Assembly: GCA_002477465.1 (NCBI GenBank)
Contig: DLPV01000016.1
Location: 23,669-87,668 of the forward strand
DNA: 64,000 bases
Source: Gammaproteobacteria bacterium UBA7449
GTDB taxonomy: Bacteria; Pseudomonadota; Gammaproteobacteria; Pseudomonadales; Pseudohongiellaceae
Direction: 5' to 3'
Below, piece after piece: positions 27,440 through 35,825 of the stretch. The position numbers and the translations under genes are program-made. Each line of letters starts with the position of its first letter. Within the stretch, counting starts at the first letter, position 1. The notes beneath the pieces were generated by a model, which did not search any database, was not told the DNA's origin, and saw only the letters and a list, made by a program, of their open reading frames with translations.

Positions 27440-28378
27440 ATGCTAACCCGAAAGAATTTCCTTACCACCGCATTAACTACCCTGTTTGCATTGGTAGCGA
27501 TTACAGCCTCCGCTCAATCCACTGAATCTGGCCGCTTCCTGAGCCTTTCCCCTCCGGGCGGGCTGCCGATCATTCCGGTACTGGAAGGTTGGATCGACAA
27601 CCAGGACGGCACCACGAGTTTCTCTTTCGGCATTATCAATCGTAACGATGAAGCCGTTGAAATTCCCCTGAGTGAAGGTAACCGCATCGAGCCCGGCAAG
27701 TGGGATGGCATTCAGCCAACACACTTCCCTGCAGGCCGTTCAACCGGCGTTTTCACTGTAACGGTACCCAACGCCGAGCGCGAGACTGACGTGTGGTGGT
27801 ATTTGAAGACCGGCGATAACGAAGAGCTGAAAGTGCCTGGTCGCTATGGCGGCTCCGCCTACGAACTGGATTTTATTCGTCCTCGCCCCCAGGGTGCCCT
27901 GCAGCCGCTGGTTGGTCTTGGCGAAAGTGGCGAGCAAATGCCCGGTCTTTATGCCCAGATCGGTGACCGCCCCGGTGGCGCTGTTCGCGCCGGCGAGCAG
28001 GTCGAAATCGTGATCAACGCCAGTGACCCTGCCGAGCGGGATCCAACGGACCCGCGTTTCGGTGAGCCTCTGCCCATGGGCGTGGCTTTCACGAAATACC
28101 AGGGCCCAGGAAACGTGGAGTTCACACCCCACGAATCGACCCCTACCGCCGAAAACCCCTATAACGAGGGTGACCGTCGCTTCAACTTCTGGCGTGCGCC
28201 GGCGGCCAACGAGCTGGAGATTCCCGGCCCATCTGGTACCGCGCGGGTTTACGCCACCTTCTCCGAGCCCGGCGATTACATCATTTCAGCGAAAGTAGAC
28301 ATCCACTCGGCGCCGGATAGCTCCAATGGCGACCAGTGCTGCTGGACCAACGTATACCAGCGCGTCACGGTTCGCTAA
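27440..28378 (+). CDS. Secreted protein of unknown function in the copper monooxygenase locus
   Basis: An ATG at 27425 is in frame, but GGAGAG at 27428-27433 is a ribosome site placed for the ATG at 27440, which starts a clean signal peptide (LFALVAITASAQS). The 312-residue product opens with LSLSPPGGLPIIPVLEGW, has strand-rich sequence with many Gly, Pro and Asn, and ends with a vicinal cysteine pair in GDQCCWTNVYQRVTVR. I recognise no named domain; an immunoglobulin-like beta-sandwich is likely. Its place between the divergent redoxin-monooxygenase and two monooxygenases suggests an accessory or substrate-binding role. A terminator follows. Confidence 0.7.
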   Translation: MLTRKNFLTTALTTLFALVAITASAQSTESGRFLSLSPPGGLPIIPVLEGWIDNQDGTTSFSFGIINRNDEAVEIPLSEGNRIEPGKWDGIQPTHFPAGRSTGVFTVTVPNAERETDVWWYLKTGDNEELKVPGRYGGSAYELDFIRPRPQGALQPLVGLGESGEQMPGLYAQIGDRPGGAVRAGEQVEIVINASDPAERDPTDPRFGEPLPMGVAFTKYQGPGNVEFTPHESTPTAENPYNEGDRRFNFWRAPAANELEIPGPSGTARVYATFSEPGDYIISAKVDIHSAPDSSNGDQCCWTNVYQRVTVR

Positions 28379-28401
28379 GCCCGCCCTTCAGCTAGAAAAG
28401 T

Positions 28402-28430
28402 GACCGGCCCTGTGCCGGTCGCTTTGTTTC
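28402..28430 (+). terminator. Terminator after the secreted partner gene
   Basis: GACCGGC and GCCGGTC form a perfect 7-base stem around a five-base loop (CCTGT), followed by the T-rich stretch GCTTTGTTTCT. It separates the secreted partner from the first tandem monooxygenase, so the latter needs its own promoter. Confidence 0.7.
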
Positions 28431-28643
28431 TGCAGTCTGCAACGCTATACCCCTATTCCTATTGTGGTTTTTTCTTGAACAAAAGCCCGAAAACCGCGCA
28501 TTTCATGACTTTTCGCACCTTAAGGACTGTTTCAATTTGTTGCATTACTGGACCGAAAAACACCAGAAATAATGGACTTTTGAGCACCCGCAACTTAGTA
28601 TTTTTAGCTGGTATTGCCCAAATCCCAACTTGAGGAGAACAGC

Positions 28644-30002
28644 ATGAAAAACGTGCGTCAAACTAGTGCCCTGCTGGGCGGAGCGGTAGCTCTGGCTCTT
28701 GGCATGGGCGCGCAAGCGCAGGAGCGCGAGGTCACCTATAACGGTGACGTAGCCCAAATCATCAATGAGAACTGTGTCGTATGCCATCGTGAAGGCGGCG
28801 TCGGTCCTATGCAGTTCGAAAACTACGACCAGGTTCGCCCCTGGGCACCTCTTATTTCTTACAAGGTTGAGAATCGTGAGATGCCTCCATACGCGTATGA
28901 CCAGCACGTCGGCATCCAAGATCTGGAAGGCGACTGGCGACTGGCCGACGAAGAAATCGAAACTATCGTAGCCTGGGTTGAGCAGGGTGCACCACTGGGT
29001 GACACCGACATCGTTCCCCCCGTTGCTGAGCTGCCTGATGCAAACGGCTGGACGTTCGAGCCTATGTTCGGCGAGCCACACCTGATTGTTCCATCCATGG
29101 CCTATGACATTCCAGCGAATGGCAACGACCTGTGGAGCAAGGAATTTACAGATCCCAAATTAACCGAAGATCGCTGCATCAAGGCGGTACAGGTGAAGCC
29201 ACGCGGTGACGCGAAGGCCGTTGTTCATCACGCCAACTCTGACGTTTACGTTTATGACGATGAAGGCGAACTGCAGCAGTACGGCCAGCTGACCGAATAC
29301 GCCATGGGTAAGTGGGGCGAGTTAATGCCAGACGGCGTTTGCCGCACCATGCCTGCTAACTCCCTCGTACGTTGGGACATCCACATGTTCCCAGGTGGTG
29401 TAGGCGCAACTGCTGAAGGCGGTATGATCAAGGACAACGTGGTCGAGATTGGCCTGTGGTTCCACGATGATGAATTCGCAGAGCGCGAAGACATCTATCA
29501 GCAGGACCTGCGTCTGTATCCACTGCGTGAAGGCTATGAGAATGGCCACCTGATCGTACCTCCTCATGGTTACACCATGACCCAGGGTTTTCACTCTTTC
29601 GATCACCCTGTCCGTATCGACAGCTTTCAGCCTCACGGCCACCTGCGAATGAATGCAGCGTCGCTTGAGAAGTTCGATCCGAAGACTGGACGCACTACTC
29701 CAATCAGCCAGATCTCCAACTGGAGCGCAACCTGGCACCACAGCCACATTTACGACTCCGATGTAGCGCCTCTGCTGGCACCGGGTGAAGTACTTGTGAT
29801 CAAGCAGTGGTACGACAACACAGCCGATAACCCCAACAATCCAGATCCGGATCAGTGGGTTTACGGCGGTAGCCGTACCGGTGACGAGATGTCACACGCC
29901 TGGATTGCTGTGACTCACCTCGACGATGAAGGCTTTGACCAGTTGGTAGCCGAGCGTCGTGAGCGTGAAGAGCGTTCTCTGGCAGGTAGCGACGACGACT
30001 AA
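28644..30002 (+). CDS. Secreted heme c-type II copper monooxygenase (tandem copy A)
   Basis: The start at 28644 follows a strong GAGGAG site; the in-frame ATG at 28614 lacks one. 452 residues: signal peptide 1-26 (GAQAQ), heme c motif CVVCH at 44-48 in a short cytochrome-like domain, then a PHM/DBM-like module. All copper ligands are present: His195-His196 (VVHHANS) and His247 (DIHMFP) for CuH; His331 and His333 (PHGHLRM) and Met416 (GGSRTGDEMSH) for CuM. It should hydroxylate a C-H bond or oxidise a small substrate in the periplasm, with heme in place of ascorbate as electron donor (inference). It is strongly similar to the next copy through its whole length, including the RSLAGSDD tail. Confidence 0.88.
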   Translation: MKNVRQTSALLGGAVALALGMGAQAQEREVTYNGDVAQIINENCVVCHREGGVGPMQFENYDQVRPWAPLISYKVENREMPPYAYDQHVGIQDLEGDWRLADEEIETIVAWVEQGAPLGDTDIVPPVAELPDANGWTFEPMFGEPHLIVPSMAYDIPANGNDLWSKEFTDPKLTEDRCIKAVQVKPRGDAKAVVHHANSDVYVYDDEGELQQYGQLTEYAMGKWGELMPDGVCRTMPANSLVRWDIHMFPGGVGATAEGGMIKDNVVEIGLWFHDDEFAEREDIYQQDLRLYPLREGYENGHLIVPPHGYTMTQGFHSFDHPVRIDSFQPHGHLRMNAASLEKFDPKTGRTTPISQISNWSATWHHSHIYDSDVAPLLAPGEVLVIKQWYDNTADNPNNPDPDQWVYGGSRTGDEMSHAWIAVTHLDDEGFDQLVAERREREERSLAGSDDD

Positions 30003-30030
30003 GTCGCGCTCAACGGGCAAAACCGAGAAA

Positions 30031-30060
30031 GGGCTGGTTGGCAACAACCGGCCCTTTTTT
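30031..30060 (+). terminator. Terminator after monooxygenase copy A
   Basis: GGGCTGGTTG and CAACCGGCCC form a 10-base stem with one G-T pair and a GCAA tetraloop, followed by six T. It shows that copies A and B are separate transcription units. Confidence 0.88.
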
Positions 30061-30604
30061 ATTGCGCATTTATCGTGGGTCACACCGGGCTGGCCCTGGC
30101 AGGCATAGCGCTGCACTGCCCCTGATTTCACTCCTTTTCATCTTCCTCTTCTCCGTCACTTTCTCCTTCCCCTTCCATGTCCTCAGTATTCCTTAAGCTC
30201 CCCGTTTCTCACACTGCCCCTGCCTTTCTCTCTGCTTAAGCTTTCTATTTGCATTCCTCGCCCTACCAGCTCCTGGCCTGCCTTAGCTTTGAAATCCGGC
30301 AGCAGCTGACTTTCCTTGGCCAGGCGATGAGCCCAGACCAAGCCCCTGAAGAGCATCTTGCAGCTTACAGGCCAGTGCCTTGCACGTAACAGGCTGATTT
30401 AAATAATAAAAAACTCTCAAGGGATAATTCCCTGAATTTCGTGCCATCGGCCAAAAAATACTTGGTTCTCTAAATTAATCCTATTTCCCACTTTTTCGAC
30501 TTATAGATAAGGGGTACACTTTGAACCTTTGGTTGCAGTAGGGATTTAATTCCCAATTTTCGATCCAATTACTTTCGACTCTAAATATTAAAAAGGAGAG
30601 AAGG
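30061..30604. other. Intergenic stretch without a recognisable gene
   Basis: About 540 bases between the two tandem monooxygenase genes. A pyrimidine-rich tract at 30121-30190 would encode only a very short acidic peptide on the minus strand (from 30176) and is not called a gene. The AT-rich 30380-30590 part probably holds the promoter of copy B; AAAAGGAGAGAAGG just before 30605 is its ribosome site. No operator-like palindrome was evident. Confidence 0.5.
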
Positions 30605-31951
30605 ATGAGAAATGCAAAAGCCTGGTCCGGCATCGCTGCCCTAGCCCTGCTTGGCGCCCACACCCAGGCATCCGCGCAATCCGACCACGAACTGGCTTAC
30701 AACGGTGAAATTGGGCGCATCATCAATGAGAATTGCGTGGTGTGCCACCAGAACGGCGGCATCGGCCCCATGGCCTTTGAGAACTATGACCAGGTTCGTC
30801 CCTGGGCACCGCTGATATCCTATCGCGTCGCCAACCGGGAAATGCCTCCCTATGCCTATGATCAGCATATCGGCATCCAGGACCTGATCGGCGACTGGCG
30901 ACTATCCCAGGACGAAATCGACAAGGTCGTTGCCTGGGTCGAGGCTGGCGCGCCCATGGGAGACCCGGAAAACGCACCACCGCCTGCCCAGGTCAAAGAC
31001 CCCAGCGAGTGGAATTTCGCCGCGGAGTTGGGCCAGCCAGATCTGATTGTCCCATCTAATTCCTACGACATCCCAGCCGGCGGTAATGACCTGTGGAGCA
31101 ACGAGTTCGTTGATCCTGGCATGACTGCTTCGCGCTGTATCAAGGCGGTGCAGGTAAAACCGCGGGGTGATGCTGCGGCCGTGGTGCACCACGCCAATTC
31201 CAGCGTCTGGATGGAAGACGAGGAAGGTGAACTGCAGCGTTACGGCATGCTCACCGAATACGCTATGGGTAAGTGGGGTGAGATGGTGCCAGAAGGTGTG
31301 TGCCGTACCCTGCCCGAAGGCGCCATGATTCAGTGGAGCATCCACATGTATCCCGGCGGTGTAGGCGCCACTGCGCCCGGCACCATGATTGAAGACAACG
31401 TGGTTGAGATCGGCCTGTGGTTCCACGACGAGGACTACGAAGAGGCTAACGAAGTCTACAAGCAGGACCTGGCGCTTTATAAAATTGACGAGCAGGATGA
31501 CCTGGTGATTCCACCCCACGGTTACCAGATGACCCAGGGTTTTCACAGCTTCGATCATCCCGTGCGCATAGACAGCTTCCAGCCCCACGGCCACCTGCGC
31601 ATGAATGCCGCAGCGCTGGAAATTTTCTACCCGGAAACCGGCCGCACCGAGGCCATCAGCCAGATCTCCAACTGGAGTGCCACCTGGCACCATAGCCACA
31701 TCTTTGATCCTGAAGTCGCACCTCTGCTCCCAGCAGGCGCTGTGTTGGTTATGAAGCAGTGGTATGACAACACTGCCGCTAACCCCAACAATCCGGATCC
31801 GGATCAATGGGTTTATGGCGGCAGCCGTACCGGTGATGAGATGACCCATGCCTGGTTGGCCATCACTCACCTGGACGACGAAGGCTATGAGCAACTCGTT
31901 GCCGAACGCCGCGAGAAAGAGCAGCGCTCTCTCGCCGGTAGCGACGATTAG
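30605..31951 (+). CDS. Secreted heme c-type II copper monooxygenase (tandem copy B)
   Basis: 448 residues after a strong AAGGAGAG site. Signal peptide about 1-25 (TQASAQ). Heme c motif CVVCH is at 44-48; CuH ligands His195-His196 and His247 (SIHMYP); CuM ligands His328 and His330 (PHGHLRM) and Met413 (GDEMTH). Domain order and spacing match copy A almost residue for residue, with a small deletion near 295. The pair clearly arose by duplication, yet each has its own promoter region and terminator, which hints at separate regulation or different substrates. Predicted periplasmic oxygenase or oxidase; substrate unknown. Confidence 0.88.
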   Translation: MRNAKAWSGIAALALLGAHTQASAQSDHELAYNGEIGRIINENCVVCHQNGGIGPMAFENYDQVRPWAPLISYRVANREMPPYAYDQHIGIQDLIGDWRLSQDEIDKVVAWVEAGAPMGDPENAPPPAQVKDPSEWNFAAELGQPDLIVPSNSYDIPAGGNDLWSNEFVDPGMTASRCIKAVQVKPRGDAAAVVHHANSSVWMEDEEGELQRYGMLTEYAMGKWGEMVPEGVCRTLPEGAMIQWSIHMYPGGVGATAPGTMIEDNVVEIGLWFHDEDYEEANEVYKQDLALYKIDEQDDLVIPPHGYQMTQGFHSFDHPVRIDSFQPHGHLRMNAAALEIFYPETGRTEAISQISNWSATWHHSHIFDPEVAPLLPAGAVLVMKQWYDNTAANPNNPDPDQWVYGGSRTGDEMTHAWLAITHLDDEGYEQLVAERREKEQRSLAGSDD

Positions 31952-31972
31952 CCTGTAAATTTACTGAGCACG

Positions 31973-32008
31973 AAAAAGCCCGGACGGGAAACCAGCCGGG
32001 CTTTTTTT
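31973..32008 (+). terminator. Terminator after monooxygenase copy B
   Basis: AAAAAGCCCGG and CCGGGCTTTTTTT form a strong hairpin around a 12-base loop. It ends the copy B transcript just before the small secreted protein gene. Confidence 0.85.
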
Positions 32009-32037
32009 ATATCTGCGGCATGCGATACTCTGTGCTC

Positions 32038-32445
32038 ATGAAGTTCAAGTTTCTGTTTTCCGCAACTCTCATAGCGCAGCTCGCTCAGCCCGCACTCGCC
32101 GCAGAGGAAGAAGTACTGCTTACCATCACCGGTGATCGCATTGAGCTAATAAGCGACGTCCAACCGCCGGACGATGCCGACGACTTGGTGCTGCGCTACT
32201 ACCAGCTGCTGCCGCTGGCGCTGCAGGAAAGCCTTCAGCTGCTGCGGCACCGCATGGACAGGCGGATGGAGGACTACGAAGTGGCTTTCGCCGCCGGCGA
32301 CACCGCCGAGATAAATGAGATCACTGACGACCTCAGCGCCTACTGGACCCGTATTCAGCAGATTCACTTTGAGGAATTTACCCCAGCCGCAATGCAGGAT
32401 TTAGGCGCTGCTTATGCGGCGCTCTACTTTCTCATCGAAGGCTAG
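32038..32445 (+). CDS. Small secreted protein of unknown function
   Basis: Two in-frame ATGs exist (32020 and 32038); the second begins a cleaner signal peptide (KFLFSATLIAQLAQPALAA). The mature part of roughly 110 residues is acidic and helical, with charged amphipathic segments (LRHRMDRRMEDYEVAF, then TDDLSAYWTRIQQIHFEEF). No cysteine and no known domain. It lies between monooxygenase copy B and the Met-rich secreted protein and converges on the latter, with a terminator between. It may belong to the copper locus, but only position says so. Confidence 0.6.
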   Translation: MKFKFLFSATLIAQLAQPALAAEEEVLLTITGDRIELISDVQPPDDADDLVLRYYQLLPLALQESLQLLRHRMDRRMEDYEVAFAAGDTAEINEITDDLSAYWTRIQQIHFEEFTPAAMQDLGAAYAALYFLIEG

Positions 32446-32497
32446 AGCCAAGCCTGTCACCCTCAAGCTGACTATCAACGGTCCAAAAAGGCACAAA

Positions 32498-32528
32498 AAA
32501 AGCGAGCACGCCAAGCGAGCTCGCTTTT
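32498..32528. terminator. Bidirectional terminator
   Basis: AAAAGCGAGC and GCTCGCTTTT are perfect complements around an 11-base loop. With A on one side and T on the other, it can end both the small secreted protein (+) and the Met-rich protein gene (-). Confidence 0.85.
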
Positions 32529-32544
32529 ACCGGACTGGATTATA

Positions 32545-33723
32545 CTACTGAGGGCCAGACATAATCATGGTGTGAATCATATCCATTGCCTCGCGGGAGC
32601 GGTTGCGCTCGGACCGACCGAGGTCGCCGATGGCCGGGCCGCCCTGGTTGAAGATGCCGCCTCTGAGGGCAGACAGCAGATAGGTCATTTCGTCCGACAC
32701 ATTGCTGTCGTCCTTGGTGAACTCGTCCGCCGCCGCTTCCAGCAGCTCGTCGCGATTCTCCAGATTCGGGTAGGCGATGATGTCGGCTACCGCAGCGTCC
32801 AGCATATTCAGATTATCGATGATCACCGCCGCTTGCGGCGCTTCACTGTAGAGCGAAGGCGCAATGGCGGGCACGCTGGGCATATCCACCGGTACCGGGA
32901 ACATGGTCATGCCGGTGTCGGAACCTACCTTCGACCAGTAGCGCTCGATGGTCACCGGCACCTTGCCAGCAAACTGGGGATCAAGCTGGCCTACTACCAT
33001 TGCCTCCAGTGCAGCGAGCTGCAGCCACTGATTGGTCCACATCAGCGAGCTGAGTCTTGGGAAAGCTGATTTGGCGCCAGTGGCATAATCATGATCCAGG
33101 TAGAGCTCGACGCTCTTGGCCACGGTAGACACCGCGTGGCGGGCATCGCCAGTCTGATATGCCTCAATTGCGTCGGCCACCGCCGCGCGCTTCTCGCTGA
33201 AGGAGGTAGAGCTATCGGCATAGATATTCAGCAGGTCGCGCTCAAACTTGCGCCCCCAGGCCAGTACACGCCAGGCGTGGGTTGGCAGGGATTTGGCCTC
33301 GGAGTACGCATTCTCAGCCGTCTCATCGGAGTGGTCTCGACGCAGCAGGCCGGTAAGTCGAACCCGGGACTGAATCTCCAGCTCGCCATAAGGTCCATCC
33401 ATGCTCATGTCCATCTCGCCACCGCCGTGGCCCATATGTGCCATGGAGTCCATGTTCTTCATCATGTCCAGTTCCATCTTAGTCTCCATACGCGCCTGCA
33501 TGGTCTCTGGGCTGGCGTTGATCTCCGCCATGGCGTCGTACAGTGCAGCCTGGGTGACGTCGAAGGCGTTATTGAGTCTCGCCAGTTCCGGGTACTCCCG
33601 GGCCAGGGCGCCATCCTGGGCGAATGCGCCCACAGACAGGGTCGCACCTAGAGCCAGGGCAATGCCCTGCCCGAGAGCCTTGAAAAATAGGGCCTTCAAA
33701 AATGAGGTATTGATTGTTGGCAT
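32545..33723 (-). CDS. Secreted protein with a Met/His-rich copper-binding-like segment
   Basis: 392 residues. A long N-terminal signal (about 1-36, GAFAQ) exports it. Residues 75-109 hold eleven methionines and two histidines (within METKMELDMMKNMDSMAHM and GEMDMSMDG), the kind of pattern that binds Cu(I) in CopC/PcoE-like and CusF-like proteins. The rest is helical, without cysteine, and matches no family I know. Its place at the end of a locus with three copper monooxygenases suggests copper delivery or storage in the periplasm. That is an inference; the Met-rich run could also be structural. Confidence 0.65.
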   Translation of the reverse strand: MPTINTSFLKALFFKALGQGIALALGATLSVGAFAQDGALAREYPELARLNNAFDVTQAALYDAMAEINASPETMQARMETKMELDMMKNMDSMAHMGHGGGEMDMSMDGPYGELEIQSRVRLTGLLRRDHSDETAENAYSEAKSLPTHAWRVLAWGRKFERDLLNIYADSSTSFSEKRAAVADAIEAYQTGDARHAVSTVAKSVELYLDHDYATGAKSAFPRLSSLMWTNQWLQLAALEAMVVGQLDPQFAGKVPVTIERYWSKVGSDTGMTMFPVPVDMPSVPAIAPSLYSEAPQAAVIIDNLNMLDAAVADIIAYPNLENRDELLEAAADEFTKDDSNVSDEMTYLLSALRGGIFNQGGPAIGDLGRSERNRSREAMDMIHTMIMSGPQ

Positions 33724-34233
33724 GGTCTGACTCCTCTCTCTGCGCGCTTATTGGCGCTTGAAACCGGCAATGATGCTCAAATGGCTCTCTGGTACTTTTG
33801 AGATGGTTATCTCGAAACCTATCTCGAAACCTGTGTCGAAATCTTTCTGAATCGCGGCCCAGATGGCTCGTATCTGATTCTCAGCTGGCTCTCACCTGAT
33901 GCCGAGTTGAGCGATAGTCCGACCCGGCTCTATTGAGTCGGTATGTAGCACGCTGGAAAGTCTTGCCTGCTGCTAACTAACTGCTTCCAGGTGCCACTCG
34001 CTTTGTTCGGTTTTGCGTTTGGTTTTTTGGGCACATACTACAGACAGAGAATAAAAGCCCCCTCTGTCAAAGTCCACCAATTATGCCCTGAGGCAAGCCG
34101 ACAAAGGCGCGTAAACTATTGATACTTTGCAACAAATTGTAATCGTAAGGACAGCGGAGAGCTGCGGAGGCAGGTGCCTACAAGACTGATTGCCAGAACC
34201 GGCAGGAAAAAGGAAAGCGGCTATCGGCTCTGG
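33724..34233. other. Intergenic stretch without a recognisable gene
   Basis: About 510 bases between two leftward genes. Apart from a short tandem repeat at 33808-33831, I see no coding frame, terminator or operator of note. The part next to 33723 must contain the promoter of the Met-rich protein gene. Confidence 0.5.
33808..33831. repeat. Tandem duplication of a 12-base unit
   Basis: TATCTCGAAACC occurs twice without a gap and is followed by a related TGTGTCGAAATC. It sits about 85 bases upstream of the Met-rich protein's start codon, so a regulator-binding role is possible but unproven. Confidence 0.5.
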
Positions 34234-34680
34234 TTACCGGTCGAGGAAGTGAAAGTCCGCAGGCCCAGCCCGGCGCACCAGGATAACAGCGTCTTCGCCT
34301 CCGGCGGGAACGGTCCAGGAATGATTCAGCTCACCCGGGATCACCACGTAACTGCCCACCGCCAGCTCATGGTCTTCCTCGCCGAGGCGAATAGTGAGTT
34401 CGCCCGCCACCACCACCACATACTCATCATGTCTATGCCAGTGCAAATCGAAATGGGAACCGGCTGGAAACAGGGCATAGTAGGTGATGCCCTCGGTAAC
34501 CGGGTCGACGCCAACTCGGGAGGTCTGGACGCCGACGGGAAAGCCGTTGCCGCCACCGGGCGGGGTCCACTGCAAATTCTTCAAATGAACAGCAAGTGGA
34601 TCTACATTCGCGGATGAAAAAGGTACCAATCCGAACAAAAAGAGCAGCGGTATCCAACACTTTGTATTTCTGCGATTCAA
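34234..34680 (-). CDS. Exported cupin-domain protein
   Basis: 148 residues: a signal peptide (about 8-24, ending FSSAN) and one conserved cupin barrel. HFDLHWHRHDEYVVVVAGEL gives the first cupin motif with the HxH...E metal ligands, and GELNHSWTVPAG the second with the last histidine. Small cupins of this type bind a metal and a small organic ligand; a specific reaction cannot be read. It starts almost directly after a decayed TPR gene on the same strand. Confidence 0.8.
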   Translation of the reverse strand: MNRRNTKCWIPLLFLFGLVPFSSANVDPLAVHLKNLQWTPPGGGNGFPVGVQTSRVGVDPVTEGITYYALFPAGSHFDLHWHRHDEYVVVVAGELTIRLGEEDHELAVGSYVVIPGELNHSWTVPAGGEDAVILVRRAGPADFHFLDR

Positions 34681-34681
34681 A

Positions 34682-35310
34682 TTAAAACAGCTCCTGCTCC
34701 AAGCATTCGATCTCTTGATCCCTAAACTTGAAGTTTTTCATGTTGGGCAAAGCCTGTGCACTTGAGAGGCATTCTCGCCCCCGTTCAAGGTCGCCTATGG
34801 TGACATGGACTTTCGCCAGTTCCAAATAGGTCTCCCATTCCCCAAACCTGGCACCAGTGCGCCTAGATATCTCCAATGCTTCCTCCAGGTCCTTGATCGC
34901 TACGTCAAAGTCATGAACAGCTAAATAATATCTCGCGCGGCCATTCAGTCCTGTGGGCAAGTAGAGCCATTCATCGGCACGCTTCAATAGATCCACTTGC
35001 TTATCCAACTGAAGCTTTGCGTTTACCTTATCTCCCATAGCGAGAAAGGTAAGCCCTAATACAAGGATATCACTGGCAAGAATAGATGTTGTATCAACGC
35101 TTACTTGCCACGACTTTCGATTTCTCCACGCGAATGTTTTGAGCAAGCGATTAAGTGACGCAAGTGGTCTTGCAGTATCAAGTAGGAATTTGCAATAGTA
35201 TGAACTAATAGTTGGGAATGTTACATCGACGTCAACTGTCGGTTTGCAGAAAACCTCCTCCACTTCCAAAAACAGCTTCTCAGCTATCGACAAACCACCC
35301 CCTAGGAAAC
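34682..35310 (-). pseudogene. 3' remnant of a large ATPase-TPR protein
   Basis: An open frame runs to 35521, but only its last two thirds look like protein. From about residue 70 on, the sequence (SSYYCKFLLDTARP, WLYLPTGLNGRARYYL, DFDVAIKDLEEALEISRRTG, YLELAKVHVTIGDLERGREC) matches the C-terminal tetratricopeptide region of large AAA/NACHT-type proteins, where the form is YSLQGFRYCDLLLDQG, then LPRGLLARAALYR. The N-terminal ATPase and most repeats are missing, and the first 70 codons are merely the antisense of a pilin-like remnant. The gene has lost its 5' end at a junction near 35312. Confidence 0.6.
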
Positions 35311-35315
35311 TTGAA

Positions 35316-35741
35316 AAGGCCCGCTTCTCCGAGGCTATCCTGGCCATCGGCGGCCATCGCTCAGCCATCATTAAAGCGGCCTCAACCGGGCGCGTCAGCG
35401 CCATCGCGGATTTTGATGCTTGGACCCTTGGCATTCCGGCCACCACGGTGGCAACTGCCAGTGACCACGGGATAGACGTGGTAGATGGTGCCATTACCAT
35501 CACTTGACGATCAGACGGCACCAGCCTGGCGGGGGAGACCTATACTCTTGCGGCCCAGGGCTTCGCGCCCCCCTTGCAGTGGGTCGCCAGCGGCAGCTGT
35601 GTCGCCAGCGGTTACTGCAAGATCTTAGATCAAGTTTGCTGCTACTCCATTCAACCCAAATTACCTGAACTGAGCCAATCGGAGCTGGCGTTTTATCCGG
35701 TTCTTGGCAACAATCTCACTTATGATCTGCGGCTGTTATAG
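35316..35741 (+). pseudogene. Type IV pilin-like remnant with an in-frame stop
   Basis: One frame runs from 35316 to the TAG at 35739-35741, broken only by TGA at 35505. Before the stop it reads ARFSEAILAIGGHRSAII and later GIDVVDGAITIT; after it, DGTSLAGETYTLAAQG and LQWVASGSCVASGYCK. This order (an SEA helix, a strand, a DGTSLAG-TYTL strand, then W-SGSC...C) is that of a PilA-type pilin head. The N-terminal leader and hydrophobic helix, which should precede ARFSEA, are absent: that side is antisense to the TPR remnant. The call is by pattern and moderate. Confidence 0.5.
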
Positions 35742-35825
35742 CTGCCTGTCTCTCCAACAAACGCAGCTGCCATCTATCACAGGCAGCCATCATAAGAAGA
35801 AGCTTGCAGACAGCCAGGAGTTTAC

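Noticed and set aside
30121..30190. Acidic peptide frame in a pyrimidine-rich tract
   Set aside because: Only about two dozen codons, low complexity, no ribosome site; probably a compositional tract.
30902..31894. A 330-codon open frame on the minus strand opposite monooxygenase copy B
   Set aside because: Copy B has all copper and heme motifs and matches copy A; the opposite frame has no family resemblance.
34682..35521. A continuous 279-residue protein on the minus strand
   Set aside because: Its first 70 codons are the antisense of a pilin-like frame, so it is a truncated TPR gene with a spurious start.
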